Shown one piece after another: positions 15,728 through 23,763 of a stretch of 37,245 nt of DNA (the stretch's first letter is position 1; each line of letters starts with the position of its first letter). This DNA comes from Candidatus Firestoneibacteriota bacterium (GTDB taxonomy: Bacteria; Oederibacteriota; D2-FULL-39-29; CAIOVX01): positions 1-37,245 of the forward strand of contig CAIOVX010000009.1 in assembly GCA_903861835.1 (NCBI GenBank), given 5' to 3'. The translations under genes were made by a program, and so were the position numbers. The notes under the pieces were generated by a model. The model worked only from the letters and a program-made list of their open reading frames with translations, was not told where the DNA came from and ran no database searches.

Positions 15728-17131
15728 ATGGATTTTCAGCCCGGCATAATATCCTCGAAAGGTAAATATGTTAAGAGGGGACAAAAGGAAATAAAATATC
15801 CTGAAGGTTTTATTTGGGCCGCAGCCTGCTCGTCCTATCAGTCGGAAGGCGCCTGGAACGAGGACGGAAAGAGCCCGTCAAGCTGGGATGTTTTTTGCAA
15901 AAAGCCGGGTATAGTAAAAGGCGGCTCAGACGCCACTATTGCTATCGACCATTATCACAGGTATAAATCCGACATTAAGATAATGAAGGATATCGGGATA
16001 AAAGCCTACCGCTTCTCAACTTCCTGGCCGAGAATTATTCCAAACGGAACCGGAAAGGTGAACGAGAAGGGGCTGGATCATTACGACAGGTATGTTGATG
16101 AACTACTGAAGAACGGCGTCAGACCCTATCTTAATCTTTATCACTGGGACATGCCAAATGTCCAGGAACTGCGCGGGGGATTCCGCACCAAGGAAACTTC
16201 CAGGGCATTCGCGGACTACGCAATTGCCGTTGTGAAAAGGCTCGGAGACAGGGTTAAAGACTGGATGACTTTTAACGAGATAAAGCATATCTGGGAAGGC
16301 TGCTATAACAGCAACTGGAACGCTCCCGGGCTGCATCTTTCCGAAAAAGTAAATAACCAGGCTTACCACAATGTTAATCTCGCCCATGGGCTCGCGACGA
16401 ATGCAATAAGGGCTTACAGCAAAAGGACCGATGTTGAAATCGGGCTCGTGCACGCTCTTTGGATACGGATGCCGAAAGATGAAAAAAACAGGAAGGATGT
16501 GCTTGCAGCGGAGAAATGTTTCCTGGAAAAGAGCGGGCGGCTGATTGATCCTATCTACAAGGGCGAGTATCCCAAAAACACTTTCAGCCCGGGCGCGGAA
16601 CCTGAAATAACAAGAGAAGAAATGCGAATTATTTCAACGCCCATGGATTTCTTCGGGTTGAATGTTTACGGCGGCTTTGATGTTTTGCACGACGCAAAGG
16701 CAAAAAACGGCTGGAGAGAAATAGAGAGCGACCCGTCGGTGCCGGTAACTTCAATGAATTGGGGCGTAACGCCAAAGGCGATGTACTGGGCCATAAAATA
16801 TGTTTACGACAACTACGATGTTAAGAAAATGTACCTCACCGAGAACGGCGCGGCCTATATTGATACCGTCACACATGACGGCAGAATTCACGACTGGGAC
16901 AGGATAGAATTCCTTTCCAAATACATTTCCGAAATGAAACGGGCTATCTCGGACGGTTATAAGGTAGACGGGTACTTCCTGTGGTCCCTTTTTGACAATT
17001 TCGAGTGGGCGGGAGGTTACACCCAGCGGCTCGGCGCCGTTTATGTTGATTATCCTACACAGAAGAGGATTTACAAAGATTCGGCTTACTGGTATAAAGA
17101 TTTGATACGAAAGAATTCTCTCACAATATAA
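15728..17131 (+). CDS. GH1 beta-glycosidase (beta-glucosidase-like)
   Basis: A 467-residue cytoplasmic retaining beta-glycosidase of normal length. Conserved blocks are FIWAAACSSYQSEGAWNEDG, SWPRI, LYHWDMP, TFNEI with acid/base Glu184, LTENGAAY with nucleophile Glu372, and FLWSLFDNFEWAGGY near the end, which holds the aglycone/glycone-site residues. In most members the acid/base motif is NEP; Ile replaces Pro here. ATG 15728 is chosen because GGAGGG lies four bases before it. It would hydrolyse cellobiose-like or aryl beta-glucosides, complementing the GH94 enzyme upstream. iorA starts nine bases after its stop, so they probably share a transcript despite unrelated roles. Confidence 0.92.
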   Translation: MDFQPGIISSKGKYVKRGQKEIKYPEGFIWAAACSSYQSEGAWNEDGKSPSSWDVFCKKPGIVKGGSDATIAIDHYHRYKSDIKIMKDIGIKAYRFSTSWPRIIPNGTGKVNEKGLDHYDRYVDELLKNGVRPYLNLYHWDMPNVQELRGGFRTKETSRAFADYAIAVVKRLGDRVKDWMTFNEIKHIWEGCYNSNWNAPGLHLSEKVNNQAYHNVNLAHGLATNAIRAYSKRTDVEIGLVHALWIRMPKDEKNRKDVLAAEKCFLEKSGRLIDPIYKGEYPKNTFSPGAEPEITREEMRIISTPMDFFGLNVYGGFDVLHDAKAKNGWREIESDPSVPVTSMNWGVTPKAMYWAIKYVYDNYDVKKMYLTENGAAYIDTVTHDGRIHDWDRIEFLSKYISEMKRAISDGYKVDGYFLWSLFDNFEWAGGYTQRLGAVYVDYPTQKRIYKDSAYWYKDLIRKNSLTI

Positions 17132-17140
17132 GGCGGAACA

Positions 17141-18676
17141 ATGGCAAAGAAAGTATTAATGACAGGCAATGAAGCGATAGCCAGGGGGGCTATGGAGGCC
17201 GGCATATCCTACGCGGGAAGCTATCCGGGAACGCCTGCAACCGAGATACTTCAGTACCTCGCGCAAAATTTCAAGGGAAAAGCCGAGTGGTCCGTGAACG
17301 AAAAAGTTGCTCTGGAGGTTGCCGTCGGAGTTTCCTACACCGGCCGCAGGGCAATCTGCTCAATGAAGCACGTCGGGTTAAATGTCGCGGCTGATCCGCT
17401 TATGACCTCCGCGTATCTGGGCGCGAGAGGCGGGCTGCTTGTGGTCGTGGCGGATGATCCGGGCGCGTATTCTTCCCAGAACGAGCAGGATTCCAGGATC
17501 TTCGCGAGGTTCGCTAAGCTTCCCTGTTTTGAACCCTCTGACGCGGCTGAAGCCAAAGAAATGACTATTGCCGCTTTTGTTCTTTCCGAGAAATTTGAGG
17601 TGCCCGTAGTCTTGAGGAGCCTTACCAGGCTGTCGCATACCGCGTCGCCTGTAGAACCCGGAGAGATACGGCCTGAGAATAAACTGGACTTAAAAAAGGA
17701 TCCTTCCCGGCTGATTGCCGTTCCGAGCAATGTTGTCAGGCTTCACAAGCTCCTCAACGAAAAGCAGGAGAAGCTTAGGGAGTACGGAAATAAATTTAAC
17801 ACTGTAACCAAGGGCAAATCAAATAAAGGAATCATTGCCGCCGGCATTGGCGCGGCTTATGCGAAAGAATACGGCGATGAATACAGCGTTCTAAAGATTA
17901 ATTTTTACCCGGTGGAGGAGAAGGCAATAGAGAAGTTCGTAAGCGGGCTGGAAGAAGTCTGGGTTGTGGAAGAGGGAGAGCCGGTTATTGAAGAGCTCGC
18001 GCGGAAGTATTCAAAGAAGGTCAGGGGCAAACTGTCCGGGGACCTTAACAAAGAAGGGGAATTGGGGCCGGATTGCCTGGCGCCTTATTTTAAAGGGAAA
18101 AAGAGCAAGGCAGTGAAAGAGCTTCCGAAGCGCCCTCCGGTGCTTTGTCCCGGCTGCGGGCACAGGGATTCCTACAAAGCGCTGAATGCGGCAGGGCCTT
18201 CGTTTGTCACCGGAGATATAGGCTGCTATACTCTAGGGTTTGCCGCGCCTTTTTCCGCTCTGGATACCTGCCTTTGCATGGGAGCTTCAATAGGCAAGGC
18301 TATCGGGATTGCTTCTCAAGGCGTGAAAAAAGTAGTTGCGGTCATTGGCGATTCCACATTTATGCATTCAGGCGTAACCGGACTTATCACAGCGGTTTAC
18401 AACAAAGCGGATATAACCGTTATGATATTTGACAACTCTTCCACGGCAATGACCGGGCACCAGCCGACGCCTTTTACGGGAGAAACTGCAAAAGGCGAAG
18501 AGGGCGGGAAGGTTTCTCTGGAAGGCTTGTGCCGCGCCTGCGGCGTTAATTCGGTAGATGTAATTGATCCTGTAAAATCTGAAGAGCTGACCGCGCTTAT
18601 TAAAAAGCGGATGGATGAACCCGGTGTAAAAGTCATTATCCCCAGGAAAGAATGTATTTTTGTAAAAAAGAAGTAG
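17141..18676 (+). CDS. iorA: Indolepyruvate ferredoxin oxidoreductase alpha subunit, form without C-terminal ferredoxin domain
   Basis: The 511-residue subunit converts aryl pyruvates plus CoA to aryl-acetyl-CoA, CO2 and reduced ferredoxin, with IorB. The N-terminal pyrimidine-binding domain shows GNEAIARGAMEAG and SYPGTPATEI. The C-terminal thiamine diphosphate domain shows PPVLCPGCGHR, GDIGCYTLGF and the GDSTFMHSG..N-x-x-D metal site, ending VIIPRKECIF. Known IorA proteins usually run to about 600 residues or more and end with a two-cluster ferredoxin domain; here the protein stops right after the thiamine domain and no Cys-rich frame follows. The cognate iorB is 13 kb away on the other strand. 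It follows GH1 by nine bases and converges on the PH-domain gene six bases after its stop. Confidence 0.93.
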   Translation: MAKKVLMTGNEAIARGAMEAGISYAGSYPGTPATEILQYLAQNFKGKAEWSVNEKVALEVAVGVSYTGRRAICSMKHVGLNVAADPLMTSAYLGARGGLLVVVADDPGAYSSQNEQDSRIFARFAKLPCFEPSDAAEAKEMTIAAFVLSEKFEVPVVLRSLTRLSHTASPVEPGEIRPENKLDLKKDPSRLIAVPSNVVRLHKLLNEKQEKLREYGNKFNTVTKGKSNKGIIAAGIGAAYAKEYGDEYSVLKINFYPVEEKAIEKFVSGLEEVWVVEEGEPVIEELARKYSKKVRGKLSGDLNKEGELGPDCLAPYFKGKKSKAVKELPKRPPVLCPGCGHRDSYKALNAAGPSFVTGDIGCYTLGFAAPFSALDTCLCMGASIGKAIGIASQGVKKVVAVIGDSTFMHSGVTGLITAVYNKADITVMIFDNSSTAMTGHQPTPFTGETAKGEEGGKVSLEGLCRACGVNSVDVIDPVKSEELTALIKKRMDEPGVKVIIPRKECIFVKKK

Positions 18677-18682
18677 CTTGAA

Positions 18683-19312
18683 TTACTTTTTGTCTTCCGG
18701 CGTATATTTCGTTTCGTAACCCGGATTATCTTCGGGCCTGAGCTTGTTGGGATAATTCCAGTCTGTCTTTACATCCTCCGAAACCGTCTTAATCTGCTTG
18801 AAGACCTCGTAAGGGTAAGGGACGCTTACGAAGGTCTTAAAAAGCGCTGTTCCCTTTGAAGTCAGTTCGCCCGTTGAAAATCTGATAGAACCCACTCCCA
18901 TCATATTCTCTATGGGGTTCACCGTTACCCGCATGTCAGTTATCTTGTCATAGTCGATTGATTCAAAATTTATTCCCCAGAATCCGCTGCGGAGCATAAC
19001 GCGCTTATTCGTAATGGCGTAGAATGTATTCTTGTGGACGAGGACAAGCCGGATCATATTCAAGATGCTGCCCCAGAAAGGAAAGAGATGGAGCGCGAAG
19101 AAAGGTATCGCAACGCCGGCCATTTTCATCGGCATATGCCTGATAAACCCGAAATAATCAAAACATCCCCAGCACAAGCCAATAAGAAGGAAAGGGACCC
19201 CGGTGAGCAGAAAGGGAAGAAACGCGGGCTCGCCCACCCACAGAAATTTCTCATCTTTGTCCCTGACTGCCTTGAACGGATCGGGAAGAGTTTCCGGGAG
19301 TATCACGCGCAT
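18683..19312 (-). CDS. Membrane protein with bacterial PH domain
   Basis: A 209-residue protein with two hydrophobic segments (about 31-51 and 66-88) followed by a bacterial PH-like domain (about 92-165). The domain is recognised by the pattern Y-A-I-T-N-K-R-V-M-L-R-S-G, then the I-x-Y-D-K-I-T-D-M block. The topology is that of small YdbT/YdbS-like PH proteins. The function is not known; proteins of this type are linked to membrane stress or lipid-associated roles. AAGGAG precedes the ATG. It is the last gene of the minus-strand paaK-ACT group, 104 bases after the ACT gene, and converges with iorA. Confidence 0.78.
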   Translation of the reverse strand: MRVILPETLPDPFKAVRDKDEKFLWVGEPAFLPFLLTGVPFLLIGLCWGCFDYFGFIRHMPMKMAGVAIPFFALHLFPFWGSILNMIRLVLVHKNTFYAITNKRVMLRSGFWGINFESIDYDKITDMRVTVNPIENMMGVGSIRFSTGELTSKGTALFKTFVSVPYPYEVFKQIKTVSEDVKTDWNYPNKLRPEDNPGYETKYTPEDKK

Positions 19313-19416
19313 AGATTCTCCTTTGTAAGATCGTGCCGAAAATGCCAGACAATACTATTTGTTGCCAAACACGGAACCAAACCCGGTTGAGTGACTGTAT
19401 CATAAAAGCAGTAACC

Positions 19417-19848
19417 TTAAAGACTGTAAATATCTTTCGCCGACAGCATGTGAACATTAGCTTTCTTCAGAACTTTAATCCCTTCGTCTATATCCTCGGT
19501 GCGGAGAACTACAACCGCATCGTTTTCCTGTTTATCGGCGAAAGCGTAGATGTATTCAACATTTATACCGGCATTGCTCAGGGTTGAGAGTACATCCGCC
19601 AGGCCGCCCGGCTGGTCTTTCACGGCTATTGCTATGACATCGTTTTCTTTCACCGTGAAATTGCTCTGCTCCAGCACCAGTTTTGCCTTATCCGGGTCGG
19701 CAACTATAAGCCGGAGTATGCCGAAATCAAGAGTGTCAGCTATGGAGAGGGCCCTGATATTTATTTTTTCTCTGCCGAGCGCTTTGAGGGCCTCGAGCAG
19801 CCTGCCCTTCTTATTCTCAAGAAAAATAGAAATCTGTTTTACGCGCAT
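19417..19848 (-). CDS. Tandem ACT-domain protein (paaK-associated), copy 1
   Basis: A 143-residue protein made of two ACT domains: one from QISIFLENKKGRLLEALKAL and one from IAIAVKDQPGGLADVLSTL with GINVEYIYAF. The Gly-rich turn G-R-L/G-G-L and following helix are the amino-acid-binding part of ACT domains. Stand-alone ACT proteins of this size are typically encoded beside paaK and iorAB and are thought to sense an aromatic or branched amino acid; the ligand here is inference. GGAGG lies six bases before the ATG. It follows paaK copy 1 with a 211-base gap that contains only short repeats. Confidence 0.9.
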   Translation of the reverse strand: MRVKQISIFLENKKGRLLEALKALGREKINIRALSIADTLDFGILRLIVADPDKAKLVLEQSNFTVKENDVIAIAVKDQPGGLADVLSTLSNAGINVEYIYAFADKQENDAVVVLRTEDIDEGIKVLKKANVHMLSAKDIYSL

Positions 19849-19935
19849 ATTTGCCTCCGAAGTTCAGTTCTATCTCAATCTTTCAAACCATACATCCTTC
19901 CGTCCTCTGTCTGCCGGCTCCGCTGCCGCTCCGCG

Positions 19936-19960
19936 GATTACTGACTACTAATTGCTAATG
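19936..19960 (-). repeat. Heptamer array, opposite strand (AATYAGY family)
   Basis: Read on the minus strand: CATTAGC, AATTAGT, AGTCAGT, AATCC, the same 7-nt family as before the tRNA. It lies in the gap between paaK copy 1 and its ACT gene. Confidence 0.6.
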
Positions 19961-20020
19961 TAGAACTAATTGATTAAGCGTCTATGCTGGCCTTTAAGCA
20001 TCTGAGCCTCTAAACATCCA

Positions 20021-20052
20021 ACCTTCCAATCTTCCAACCTTCCAACCTTCCA
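20021..20052. repeat. Octamer array (ACCTTCCA), four units
   Basis: ACCTTCCA, ATCTTCCA, ACCTTCCA, ACCTTCCA without gaps, preceded by a half-unit ACATCCA. It starts eight bases after the stop codon of the minus-strand paaK and would be in the transcript between paaK and the ACT gene. Confidence 0.85.
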
Positions 20053-20059
20053 AGCATCT

Positions 20060-21367
20060 CTACTTGAGTTCTCTTTGATCGAACACCCGCTTTGCCTTGC
20101 CCTCGCTGCGGGGAAGAGTTTTTGGTTCAACCAGCGTTACCTTAAGTTTTAGCCCGACGGATTTCTCTATGTGGTTTTCAATGTTCCTCTTCGTTTCTTC
20201 CATATGCCTTATCTCGTCGGAAAAGAGGCTCTCCGAGGCTTCAACCTGTACTTCTATTTCGTCAAGCTGGTGCGGTCTTGTAATAATTATCTTGTAATGG
20301 GGCTCAAGCCCGTTTATCTCAAGGAGGGCTTTTTCTATTGAAGACGGGAAGACGATTACACCGCGAATCTTTAGCATATCATCCGAGCGGCCGGTTATTC
20401 GGTCCATCTTGATGGTGGTTCTGCCGCATTTGCACTCGCCGCCGCACAGAGAGGTAATGTCTTTAGTGCGGAAACGAATCATCGGCGTGCCTTCACGGGT
20501 AAGCGTGGTCAAGACCAGTTCGCCTTTTTTGCCTTCGGAAAGCACAGAAAGACTCTCGGGAGAGATTATTTCAGGATAGAAGACGTCTTCCTGCAAGTGC
20601 AGGCCTTGCTTGACTTCGCATTCCTGCGCCACCCCCGGGCCGATGATTTCTGTAAGGCCGTAGATGTTGGTGGCTGAAAGATGCAGGCGTTTCTCGATTT
20701 CTTCGCGCATCTTTTCGGTCCACATCTCAGCCCCGAAGACACCGGCCCTAAGTTTCAGGGATTTTAAGTCAATCTTATCTTCTTTTGCGGATTCCGCCAA
20801 AAAGAGCGTGTAGGAGGGAGTGCAGGTAAGAATGGTACTCCCGAAGTCACGTATGATTTCGAGCTGGCGTTTTGTATTGCCTGCTGATATGGGAATTACA
20901 TTAGCACCTATTTTTCTGGCTCCGTAGTGAACTCCCAGTCCCCCGGTAAAAAGCCCGTAACCGTAGGCGTTTTGTACGATGTCTGTCTTGGTGCAGCCTG
21001 CCATGGAAAGCGAACGCGCCATTACCTCACTCCAAAGTTCTATGTCCGCAATCGTGTAGCCCATGACTACCGGCTTGCCGGTAGTCCCGGACGAGGTGTG
21101 TATCTCAACAATATCTTCCATGGGAGCAGCGAACATGCCGTAAGGATAGGCGTCGCGCAATTCCGCCTTGGAAGTAAAAGGAAGTTTCTCAATGTCCTTG
21201 AGGCTGTTTATGTCGGAAGGTTTCACGCCGGATTTATCAAAAGCTTTTTTATAATAGGGGACCCTTTCGTAAGCGTATTTAACAATATGCTGCAATCGTT
21301 CCAGCTGCAGCTGTTCTTTTTCCAGGGGCAGAAGGCACTCTGCCTTTTTGTTCCAGATGAGAGACAT
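20060..21367 (-). CDS. paaK: Phenylacetate-CoA ligase, copy 1
   Basis: A 435-residue adenylate-forming ligase that joins an aryl acetate to CoA with ATP, or works in reverse to conserve energy from aryl-acetyl-CoA. It shows the P-loop TSSGTTGKP at 91-99, the AGxFGAEMW block, [12 protein letters not shown], a four-Cys cluster CGGECKCG and the hinge [13 protein letters not shown]. The ending [13 protein letters not shown] carries the catalytic Lys region. GGAGG lies five bases before the ATG. It is followed by an ACT gene; copy 2 and another ACT gene lie upstream in the same direction. The paaK-ACT arrangement with iorA and iorB in the same window argues for aryl-pyruvate metabolism. Confidence 0.95.
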   Translation of the reverse strand: MSLIWNKKAECLLPLEKEQLQLERLQHIVKYAYERVPYYKKAFDKSGVKPSDINSLKDIEKLPFTSKAELRDAYPYGMFAAPMEDIVEIHTSSGTTGKPVVMGYTIADIELWSEVMARSLSMAGCTKTDIVQNAYGYGLFTGGLGVHYGARKIGANVIPISAGNTKRQLEIIRDFGSTILTCTPSYTLFLAESAKEDKIDLKSLKLRAGVFGAEMWTEKMREEIEKRLHLSATNIYGLTEIIGPGVAQECEVKQGLHLQEDVFYPEIISPESLSVLSEGKKGELVLTTLTREGTPMIRFRTKDITSLCGGECKCGRTTIKMDRITGRSDDMLKIRGVIVFPSSIEKALLEINGLEPHYKIIITRPHQLDEIEVQVEASESLFSDEIRHMEETKRNIENHIEKSVGLKLKVTLVEPKTLPRSEGKAKRVFDQRELK

Positions 21368-21480
21368 GAATCCTCCGTAAAAGGGAAAAGACGTTTAACC
21401 ACAAATTCCATCACGAAATCGCATTAGTTTAAATCACAAATAAAAATAAAGAAAATAAATCAAAAAACTTTTTGAATTAC

Positions 21481-21534
21481 TTTGTACTTTTGTGTTTTGG
21501 TGTTTGTTTGGTGCTTGTGATTTGGTGCTTTACT
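21481..21534 (-). repeat. T/G-rich degenerate tract (minus strand: AAGCACCAAA words)
   Basis: Words TTTGGTGTT, TTTGGTGCTT and TTTGGTGCTT recur with spacings of 9-14 bases (minus strand AGCACCAAA). It directly follows the stop codon of the minus-strand ACT gene and resembles the tract before the GH1 gene. The rest of the gap to paaK copy 1 (21368-21480) shows nothing else. Confidence 0.6.
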
Positions 21535-21536
21535 CC

Positions 21537-21923
21537 TTATAGCGCTTTCTTTGCCTTTTCCGTGTCTTTAATGTCGCAAATAAGCAACGCGCCCTGGCGG
21601 TCTTTCTCAATTAGAACATAGGCGTTCTCAATGTTCAAGCCGCTTTTCGCGATAAACTGCGCGACATTGTGAAACCCGCCCGGTTTATCTTCCATCTCAA
21701 TTGCAAAGACCTCGTTCATCGATATGGTGAAGCCTGCTTTTTTGAAGGCTTCCAGGGCTTTCTCGGGTTTGTCTACAATAAACCTCATTATCCCGAAGTC
21801 TCCCTGGCTTGCGATATTAAACGCCAGGATATTAATCTTGTTTTCCTCAAAGACTTTGGTTATATGCTCCAGTTTCCCCGGCTTGTTTTCGGCAAAAATT
21901 GACAACTGCTTGATGTTTTTCAT
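21537..21923 (-). CDS. Tandem ACT-domain protein (paaK-associated), copy 2
   Basis: A 128-residue protein with two ACT domains: QLSIFAENKPGKLEHITKV with NKINILAFNIA, and VFAIEMEDKPGGFHNVAQF with GLNIENAYVL. I start at ATG 21923 because AGGAG lies six bases before it; a TTG two codons earlier overlaps the spacing region. It is clearly paralogous to the 143-residue ACT protein but shorter at the C-terminus. It should follow paaK copy 2, as copy 1 is followed by its own ACT gene, but a compact GxxExxY element lies between them. Confidence 0.9.
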   Translation of the reverse strand: MKNIKQLSIFAENKPGKLEHITKVFEENKINILAFNIASQGDFGIMRFIVDKPEKALEAFKKAGFTISMNEVFAIEMEDKPGGFHNVAQFIAKSGLNIENAYVLIEKDRQGALLICDIKDTEKAKKAL

Positions 21924-21946
21924 TTGCAACTCCTGAATCTGGGTTT

Positions 21947-22399
21947 GATTACGCAGATTCCTTATTAAGATTACGCAGATTAGTAATGTGACACTCTTTT
22001 TATTTCACAACTTCTATTGCCAAAGTTGATGATTAGACCTACTCTGAGACCTGAAGCTTTTAAGTATGAAACCATCTGCGATTCAACTATCTTTGGCAAA
22101 TAGCCGGCCACGGATTTCAACTCAACTATTATTTTCTCTTTTATAACCAGATCCAGCCTAAAATTGCCTACTTTGATCCCTTTGAAAACAACATTATAAG
22201 GTTTCTCTTGTTCATATGTGATACTTTCTTGTTTGAGAAGCATGGTCAGGCTATTTTGGTATACTCTCTCCGGGAACCCGGGCCCGATAGCAGAATGCAC
22301 CTTAAAACTAAGCCCTATTATTATTCTGGTTAATTCATTTTCTTCTATTTGATTATCCATCTTTAATCTGTGTAATCTGTTCCCCTAATCTGCGTAATC
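21947..22399. mobile_element. Candidate 453-bp element: GxxExxY gene enclosed by GATTACGCAGATTA inverted repeats
   Basis: Left border: GATTACGCAGATTC (21947-21960) and GATTACGCAGATTA (21969-21982). Right border, inverted: TAATCTGTGTAATC (22364-22377) and TAATCTGCGTAATC (22386-22399). The single gene inside starts three bases from one repeat, and its stop codon is the first three bases of the other. The right border ends two bases before the paaK stop codon. The element thus fills the gap between paaK copy 2 and its ACT gene. The repeat family also occurs at 15564, 25706 and 28514-28597. Mobility is inference. Confidence 0.6.
21980..22360 (-). CDS. GxxExxY protein, PD-(D/E)XK nuclease-like
   Basis: A 126-residue member of the GxxExxY family: the name-giving motif is GFPERVY in HSAIGPGFPERVYQNSL. 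The family is placed in the PD-(D/E)XK nuclease superfamily. Here LDLVIKEKIIVELKSV gives Asp, a nine-residue spacing and Glu-Leu-Lys in the expected strand-turn-strand layout, so the active site looks complete. No biological role has been firmly shown for the family. The gene has no recognisable ribosome site; its ATG lies three bases after a GATTACACAGATTA repeat and its TAA stop is part of another repeat. It is unrelated to the aromatic-acid genes on both sides, which supports insertion. Confidence 0.85.
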   Translation of the reverse strand: MDNQIEENELTRIIIGLSFKVHSAIGPGFPERVYQNSLTMLLKQESITYEQEKPYNVVFKGIKVGNFRLDLVIKEKIIVELKSVAGYLPKIVESQMVSYLKASGLRVGLIINFGNRSCEIKRVSHY

Positions 22400-22401
22400 A
22401 A

Positions 22402-23697
22402 TCAATAGACTTTTCTATTATCGATAACTCGCTTCGACTTGCCTTCGCTCACCGGCAAAGTCCCGGGTTCCGCGAGTTCAACCTTCGGTCTGACAAGTAT
22501 AGCGGCCTTGAGTCTGTCGAGCAGGGTCCCGCGAAGAGTATTTAAATTGTCGAGATTGCCGTCAAAGTAGCCCTTGGCAAACTCCACCTTAATGGTCATA
22601 TCTTCCGAGGATTCCAGGACTATCTGATAGTTCTTCCCGACTCCGTTGACGCTCATAAGCACCTGTTCTATCTGCTGAGGATAGATGTTGACGCCGCGAA
22701 TTATAAACATGTCATCCGCCCTGCCGTGAATGCGTTTAATCCGGACATGCGTTCTGCCGCAGGCGCACCTTACCGGGTCTATCGCTGTAATGTCTCTCGT
22801 CCTGTACCTGATAATCGGCATGCCTTCGCGGTTTATCGTGGTCAAAACCAGTTCGCCGTACTCTCCGTCAGGGAGCTGCTTTCCTGTTGCAGGATCGACA
22901 ATTTCGACAATAAAGTTATCCTCCCAGATGTGCATTCCATTCTTCTCCGTGCACTCAAAGGCGACTCCCGGCCCGTTCATCTCTGTAAGCCCGTAAGAAT
23001 TAAAGACTTCTATCCCCATAGAACTTTCAAGTTTCAGCCGGGTTTCTTCCGTGTAAGGTTCTGCTCCCATGAAAGCCCTTTTAAGTTTAAGGTCCTTCGC
23101 CGGGTTTATCCCTTTGGCCTCAAAGTGAGAGGCGAGATACAGCGCGTAGCTCGGGGTAAGGTGCAGAGTGGTGGTTCCGAAATCCTGCATCAGCATTATC
23201 TGCCTGTCGGTGTTGCCCACGGCGGAAGGGATAATAAGCATACCCAATTTCTCCGCGCCATAGTGCATTACCAGACCGCCGGTAAATAGCCCATAAGACA
23301 TCATGTTCTGCAAAACATCGTGTTTTGTGCAGCCGGTCGCGACCAAACACCTGGCTATCAGGTTCGCCGAGTTGTCGAGGTCGGCCTTGGTGAAGAAAAC
23401 TGCCTTTGGCTTGCCGGTGGTTCCCGAAGAGGTGTGCAGGCGGACGATATCTTCCCTGCCGCAGGCGAGCAGCCCGTCAGGGTAGTTTGCCTGGAGGTCT
23501 TCCCTCGTGGTAAACGGGAATTTCTCTATATCCTTGACTGATTTAAGCGAGACAGGTTTGACTTTGCATCTCGTGAACGCCTTTTGGTAGAAAGGCACAT
23601 TGTCGTACACCCGCTTAAGGGTTTGCTTAAGCCGTTTCAGCTGGAGAGCTTCCAGTTTTGCCCGCTTCAATGTTTCCTGTTCCATTTGCCAGAACAT
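22402..23697 (-). CDS. paaK: Phenylacetate-CoA ligase, copy 2
   Basis: A 431-residue paralogue of the ligase at 20-21 kb, with the same blocks: TSSGTTGKP at 89-97, SYGLTEMNGPG, CACGRTHV, HGRADDMFIIRGV and the end GTLPVSEGKSKRV. The zinc-like Cys cluster is reduced (CACG instead of CGGECKCG). The two enzymes probably differ in aryl-acid preference (for example phenylacetate against indole- or hydroxyphenyl-acetate); the sequence alone does not settle which. AGGAG lies five bases before ATG. It heads the paaK-ACT group; the symporter gene upstream ends 66 bases before it, with a strong hairpin between. Confidence 0.94.
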   Translation of the reverse strand: MFWQMEQETLKRAKLEALQLKRLKQTLKRVYDNVPFYQKAFTRCKVKPVSLKSVKDIEKFPFTTREDLQANYPDGLLACGREDIVRLHTSSGTTGKPKAVFFTKADLDNSANLIARCLVATGCTKHDVLQNMMSYGLFTGGLVMHYGAEKLGMLIIPSAVGNTDRQIMLMQDFGTTTLHLTPSYALYLASHFEAKGINPAKDLKLKRAFMGAEPYTEETRLKLESSMGIEVFNSYGLTEMNGPGVAFECTEKNGMHIWEDNFIVEIVDPATGKQLPDGEYGELVLTTINREGMPIIRYRTRDITAIDPVRCACGRTHVRIKRIHGRADDMFIIRGVNIYPQQIEQVLMSVNGVGKNYQIVLESSEDMTIKVEFAKGYFDGNLDNLNTLRGTLLDRLKAAILVRPKVELAEPGTLPVSEGKSKRVIDNRKVY

Positions 23698-23712
23698 AGT
23701 TACTCCTGTATT

Positions 23713-23737
23713 CTCTCCCCTTTTTATAAGGGGAGAG
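23713..23737. terminator. Symmetric hairpin between symporter and paaK copy 2
   Basis: CTCTCCCCTT (23713-23722) pairs perfectly with AAGGGGAGAG (23728-23737) across a five-base loop, and a further GAGAGGGGAT follows at 23741. On the minus strand it comes after the symporter stop and just before the paaK ribosome site. There is no downstream T run, so it may be a processing or attenuation hairpin rather than a clean terminator. Confidence 0.45.
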
Positions 23738-23763
23738 TTAGAGAGGGGATAAACTTTCTTGAG

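Noticed and set aside
22726-23289. Plus-strand open frames over paaK copy 2 and similar long antisense frames elsewhere
   Set aside because: They are opposite-strand shadows of genes with strong family motifs and have no ribosome sites or homology.
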